From Bog-257 sp963846715 (GTDB lineage: Bacteria > Acidobacteriota > Terriglobia > Terriglobales > Acidobacteriaceae), in contig CAWJXA010000002.1 in NCBI GenBank assembly GCA_963846715.1, positions 248,001-312,000 of the forward strand: a stretch of DNA of 64,000 nt, in the 5' to 3' direction. The translations under genes were made by a program, and so were the position numbers. Shown piece by piece: positions 60,391 to 64,000 of the stretch (position 1 is the stretch's first letter; the number at the start of each line of letters is the position of its first letter). Under the pieces are notes generated by a model. The model was not told the origin of the DNA. It saw nothing but the letters and a program-made list of their open reading frames with translations, and ran no database searches.

Positions 60391-61269
60391 ATGAGCCGCA
60401 ATACTGCTAAGAACCAGCGTGAAATCACGGTTGCGCATAGTCCCGACTCCGACGATGCCTTCATGTTCTACGGCATGGCGACCAATAAGATTCGGGTCCC
60501 AGGTGTGAAATTCACCCATACGCTGTGCGATATCGAGACCCTCAATCGCAAGGCCCTGGATGGCTTCTACGACATCACGGCGATTTCTTTTCACGCCTAC
60601 CCGTATATCCAGGACCAATACGCCATCATGCCTTGCGGCGGAAGCGTAGGCGAGGGCTACGGTCCCATGATCGTCGCCTCGCGCAACATGCCGATCGAGG
60701 AGGTCACGCGCGGCAAAATCGCTGTGCCGGGAACCATGACCACGGCGTATCTGGCGCTCAAGCTGTTCGCCCCGGATGTTGTCACCGAAACCGTTCCCTT
60801 CGACGAGATCATTCCCCGGGTGCTGGATGGCAAGTACGAAGCCGGGCTTATCATTCACGAGGGCCAGCTCACCTTCAATCGCGATGGATTGCATCGCATC
60901 CTCGACATGGGCAAGTGGTGGCGCGACGAAACCGGTCTTCCGCTGCCCTTGGGTGGCAATGCGATTCGTCGCTCGCTGGGTCCGGAATTGATCAACGCCT
61001 GCTGCACCGCCCTGCGTGACAGCATTCAGTACGCTCTCGACCATCGTGAAGAAGCGCTGCAATATGCCATGCAGTTTGCCCGCGACCTTGATCCGCAAAT
61101 GGCCGACAAGTTTGTCGGCATGTACGTCAATGACCGCACCCTCGACTACGGCAAGGATGGCCGCGAAGCCATCGCCCAACTGCTCGACAGGGGGTATAAA
61201 GCCGGCATCATCCCACAGAAGCCCAACGTGGAGTTCGCCGGCGACGCCGCAGTGACGGCCACCAGCTAG
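60391..61269 (+). CDS. mqnD: 1,4-dihydroxy-6-naphthoate synthase MqnD
   Basis: MqnD converts cyclic dehypoxanthine futalosine to 1,4-dihydroxy-6-naphthoate. The 292-aa protein has AHSPDSDDAFMFYGMATNKI, FYDITAISFHAYPYI, IAVPGTMTTAYLALKLF and GLIIHEGQLTFNRDGLHRIL, all typical of MqnD, plus PLGGNAIRRSLGP. A complete gene. It is preceded by about 150 bp without any clear hairpin. Confidence 0.95.
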   Translation: MSRNTAKNQREITVAHSPDSDDAFMFYGMATNKIRVPGVKFTHTLCDIETLNRKALDGFYDITAISFHAYPYIQDQYAIMPCGGSVGEGYGPMIVASRNMPIEEVTRGKIAVPGTMTTAYLALKLFAPDVVTETVPFDEIIPRVLDGKYEAGLIIHEGQLTFNRDGLHRILDMGKWWRDETGLPLPLGGNAIRRSLGPELINACCTALRDSIQYALDHREEALQYAMQFARDLDPQMADKFVGMYVNDRTLDYGKDGREAIAQLLDRGYKAGIIPQKPNVEFAGDAAVTATS

Positions 61270-61327
61270 CTAAAGGTTCCGCGGGCACCCAAGCTGAGAA
61301 TGCCCGCGTTTCAGGCCCGAACTTCCG

Positions 61328-62608
61328 TTACGGCGTGATCTGGAAAACAACGCCTTGACCGTAGGTCCCGCCGGAACGCGTTGTCCCAAAGAGATTGCCA
61401 TCTGCGTCAAAGAGGGGTGTGCTTTGCGGATTTGCGCCGTCATTGCCGCCGGTGAAATCGTAAAGATCCGCATATGTCCAGCCTCCACCCGAGGACGCTA
61501 GCCGGAAGACCGAACCGAATCCGTCGGCGCCGACCGTGAATGTTGTGCCGTAGAGATTACCGGCTGCGTCCATAATCAGGCTGGCGTACGGCCCCGTGCC
61601 CGCAGTGAAGTTGTAGAGCACGCTAGATGTCCAATTGCCGCCCGATGGAGTAAGTTGGAACACCGTGCCACCGCCACCGGAACCTCCCGCAGGCGTGGCG
61701 CCAAGAAGATTTCCTGACGGATCGAAGATCAGGCCGCACGCCGGAACCACTCCGTCCTGCCCGCTCCCTGGAAATTCGTGGATAACGTCCTCTGTCCATC
61801 CGGAGCCGGAGGGCGTCAATTGGTAAACCGTGCCGACGCCGTCTGTGCCGCCAAAGTAGGTCGTACCATAGAGATTGCCGGAATCATCCAAGATCATTCC
61901 GCTGTTAGGAGTGTAGCCATCGGGCGAACCGCTAAACCTGTAGAGAACGTCTTCGTTCCAGTTTCCACCTGAGGGAACAAGTTCGTAAACAGTCCCTCCG
62001 TCGGCCAAGCCTCCAGCTCGCGTTGTTCCGAAGATATCGCCCGCTTGGTCAAAAATGAGGTCGGAATACGCAGGACCGGACCCGTCACTGCCTCCCTGGA
62101 ACCTATAAAGTACGGTTTCGCTCCAGGAACAGACTGCCGACTTGCAGGCTGTCGCCGGGACTGTGAGCCTGAAGACGGTGCCGCAGCCGACGCCACCGCA
62201 CCCCGCTCCGCCACCATTCACGGTTGTGCCATAGAGGCCTCCGTCCGGGCCACGGATGACCTTCGCTTCGGGATTGGCGCCGTCATCACCTCCAGCAAAA
62301 CTGTAAAGCGGCGTCAAGATCCAGCCAGAGCCTTTGTAGGCCAGCTTGAACACCGTGCCGTTGCCATACTTCCCGCCATCACGAGTTGTACCGTAGTAAT
62401 TACCGGCGCCGTCCGTCGTCAGACCGGCTCTAGGGTCTGCCCCATCATTTCCGCCGCTGAAGTTGTGGATTACGTTGAAGGTTTGTGCCTGCGCCGCTTG
62501 CGTCGTGATGACCATCAGCGAACAAATCATCGCCACCAGAAGCCCCACGGTGACCCCTGTCGTGCCGTTTGCGGGAAACGCATTTCGATGCTGCCCTGAA
62601 ATTGTCAT
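61328..62608 (-). CDS. GloVer-repeat secreted protein
   Basis: The 426-aa protein has a signal peptide (about 10-43) and about nine repeats of 35-45 residues. Each repeat carries a version of GxxYGTTxxGGxxGxGTVFxL and a LYxFxGGxDGANP strand, for example YGTTRDGGKYGNGTVFKL. This is the TIGR03803 GloVer repeat, named for its occurrence in a few bacteria including Gloeobacter and Verrucomicrobia, and common in Acidobacteriota. Likely an exported beta-propeller. AAAGGAAA lies upstream of ATG 62608. Confidence 0.92.
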   Translation of the reverse strand: MTISGQHRNAFPANGTTGVTVGLLVAMICSLMVITTQAAQAQTFNVIHNFSGGNDGADPRAGLTTDGAGNYYGTTRDGGKYGNGTVFKLAYKGSGWILTPLYSFAGGDDGANPEAKVIRGPDGGLYGTTVNGGGAGCGGVGCGTVFRLTVPATACKSAVCSWSETVLYRFQGGSDGSGPAYSDLIFDQAGDIFGTTRAGGLADGGTVYELVPSGGNWNEDVLYRFSGSPDGYTPNSGMILDDSGNLYGTTYFGGTDGVGTVYQLTPSGSGWTEDVIHEFPGSGQDGVVPACGLIFDPSGNLLGATPAGGSGGGGTVFQLTPSGGNWTSSVLYNFTAGTGPYASLIMDAAGNLYGTTFTVGADGFGSVFRLASSGGGWTYADLYDFTGGNDGANPQSTPLFDADGNLFGTTRSGGTYGQGVVFQITP

Positions 62609-62923
62609 AAAGATTTTCCTTTTGAACTCAAGGGTTATTTTTAAATCGCCCCACCCGTGTGTTCGTTTTGTGAACCGTAGCGAAAGTTGTCGGAAAAGAT
62701 TCGTCGAGCGTGGCTGGTTCCGGTGGAAAAGTGTCGCTGCTACTGCGCGCGAGCCAAGAGCACTGGTTCAACCGTTCGATCGAATCATCAATGCCGGCCA
62801 AATAGAGACGCAAAGCTATCAAAATCCTGCTAGGGCGTCAATGACGGGTTACCGCCCTGCGCCGCTTGACCAATGCGCTCCCCCGCGCTATGCTTAGTGG
62901 CGAACAAAAGGCGAATATCGCCT
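62609..62923. other. Divergent spacer between the GloVer and radical SAM genes
   Basis: About 315 bp. It must contain both promoters. A short AT-rich stretch (62626-62648) near the GloVer start is the only obvious promoter candidate. No hairpin repeat of the other families and no convincing small gene was seen. Confidence 0.4.
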
Positions 62924-63937
62924 ATGCATCCTGCCCTTCTATACCCGCAGAACGCCGACCCTGCTGCCCCTCTGGTCGGCATCGCCAAGCTCGCAGCCCA
63001 GGGAGAATCCATCCGTCAAGGACACCTCGTTGAATACTTCACTCTTCCTTCTCGGGCTTTGCTCAACCGCTGTACGTCGGCGCGGATGCCGTTCACCTGG
63101 ACCATCAATCCGTATCGCGGTTGCGAGTTTGCCTGCAAGTATTGCTACGCCCGCTACACCCACGAGTTCATGGAGATGCGGGACGGCGTGGACTTCGAGC
63201 GCAAGATTTACGTCAAGCAGCAAGCGGGATGGCTGATACGCCAGGAGCTGAGAAAGGTGAAACGCGGCGAGCAGATCGCTATCGGCACGGCGACCGATCC
63301 CTATCAGCCGGCGGAGAAACGATATCAAGTTACACTCGGTGTCCTGGAGGAACTTGCTCTGCACCACGGACTGGAAGTCGGGATTGTCACCAAGTCTGAC
63401 TTAGTCCTGCGCGACGTTGATTTACTAAAGCGCGTCGCCGAGCACAATTCCCTGTTCGTGAATATCACGATTACCACTATGAACGTCGCGCTGGCACGCA
63501 TCCTGGAGCCGCGTGCGCCCCGTCCCGACCTGCGCATGCATGCCGTGCGCGAACTGAACTCTGCCGGCGTCAACGCCGGCGTTATCTGCGCACCCGTGTT
63601 GCCGGGTATTACCGATTCACCCTCGGCGTTGGAGGCTGTCGTCCGCGCAACTAAGCTGGCCGACGGCAAGTACATTTACGCGAATCCACTGTTCCTGAAA
63701 CCATGCTCGGCCGCCGTGTTTCTGCCTTTTCTGGAGAAGGAATTCCCCCAACTCGTCGACGACTACCGCAAGCGCTTCGCCGGCCGCGGCTTCGTGAGCA
63801 AGGTCTACAGCAAACGCATCTCGGAGCTGATGGCCAGCCTGCGCAAAAAACACGGCATCACCCGGGAGTTCAGTTCGCGCAGCCAAAGTGCTCACCCGAC
63901 GCAGTTGGAGGCCGAGCAGATGACGCTCTTTGGATAA
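62924..63937 (+). CDS. SPL-like radical SAM protein
   Basis: The 337-aa protein is taken from ATG 62924 (MHPALLYPQNADPAAPLVG); the frame is open to 62873. The cluster motif is CEFACKYCYAR (CxxxCxxC, about 67-74). It contains WTINPYRGCEFACKYC and IGTATDPYQPAEKRYQVTLG, the signatures of the family resembling Rv2578c/PA0069, which is related to spore photoproduct lyase in fold. Substrate unknown. It ends with a short charged tail (EAEQMTLFG). Confidence 0.9.
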   Translation: MHPALLYPQNADPAAPLVGIAKLAAQGESIRQGHLVEYFTLPSRALLNRCTSARMPFTWTINPYRGCEFACKYCYARYTHEFMEMRDGVDFERKIYVKQQAGWLIRQELRKVKRGEQIAIGTATDPYQPAEKRYQVTLGVLEELALHHGLEVGIVTKSDLVLRDVDLLKRVAEHNSLFVNITITTMNVALARILEPRAPRPDLRMHAVRELNSAGVNAGVICAPVLPGITDSPSALEAVVRATKLADGKYIYANPLFLKPCSAAVFLPFLEKEFPQLVDDYRKRFAGRGFVSKVYSKRISELMASLRKKHGITREFSSRSQSAHPTQLEAEQMTLFG

Positions 63938-64000
63938 CGTCCACCGACCCTGGCCGCTGTTACCCGGTACCGGTGTCCGACGTCACAGACAGGCGATGAA

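Overview
The window (about 58-60% GC by eye, gene-dense on both strands) reads like a soil Acidobacteriota chromosome, probably Terriglobia/Koribacter-like. This is an inference from gene content: a futalosine menaquinone pathway (mqnA, mqnC, mqnD), a GloVer-repeat protein, TTG/GTG starts, many secreted proteins of unknown function, and intergenic regions filled with short palindromes and tandem repeats. I see no rRNA, CRISPR array, prophage or complete insertion sequence. One tRNA (Arg, anticodon ACG) is present.

Layout. 0-8.7 kb is mostly housekeeping: the end of a glutathione peroxidase gene, miaB, a bifunctional nuclease, truB, a rhomboid protease, then a minus-strand pterin cluster (two PTPS paralogues, folE, a frameshifted SDR), a glycosyltransferase and a TlpA-like lipoprotein. 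8.8-12.6 kb holds a ParD antitoxin with a broken ParE-like toxin, and a heavily frameshifted copper-type P-ATPase with three YHS domains, divergent from a small HMA-like protein. 13-16.3 kb has the tRNA, a small membrane protein with a methyltransferase, and a Tat-exported PLP enzyme. 17-19.7 kb is a CbiM-CbiQ-CbiO Ni/Co transporter. 19.8-30 kb holds secreted and transport proteins (2OG oxygenase, phosphoesterase, DinB-like, broken MFS, APC permease, PIG-L deacetylase). 30.6-39.2 kb has a UBP zinc finger, ftsY-ribD-ribE, mobA, and an MlaE permease with two MlaF-type ATPases. 39-48.5 kb has topA, a four-helix-bundle (S23-like) gene, dprA, mqnA, a membrane patatin, a DedA-like protein and a PPOX-fold protein. 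48.7-64 kb has a DUF3443/DUF2844 pair, mqnC, a pentapeptide-TIR protein, secreted proteins, a processive GT2, a 57-residue membrane peptide, bioY, mqnD, a GloVer protein and a radical SAM protein.

How genes work together. FolE plus two PTPS enzymes carrying the animal-type catalytic triad, followed 3 nt later by an SDR, look like a tetrahydropterin (BH4-like) operon as well as, or instead of, a queuosine-precursor route. RibD and RibE make riboflavin. MqnA, MqnC and MqnD are three steps of one menaquinone pathway at three separate loci. MlaE/MlaF form a lipid-transport ABC core.

The most unusual signals are: (1) heptanucleotide arrays of the form GC(G/T)AANN, usually arranged as inverted pairs around a 50-130 bp core, one pair enclosing the S23-like gene; (2) a 105-bp tandem duplication upstream of the PLP enzyme carrying repeated ATCACAGTTGTCAT boxes; (3) about nine indels in five genes, all in the first 26 kb and none recognised in the remaining 38 kb; (4) the pterin operon; (5) the pentapeptide-TIR protein.
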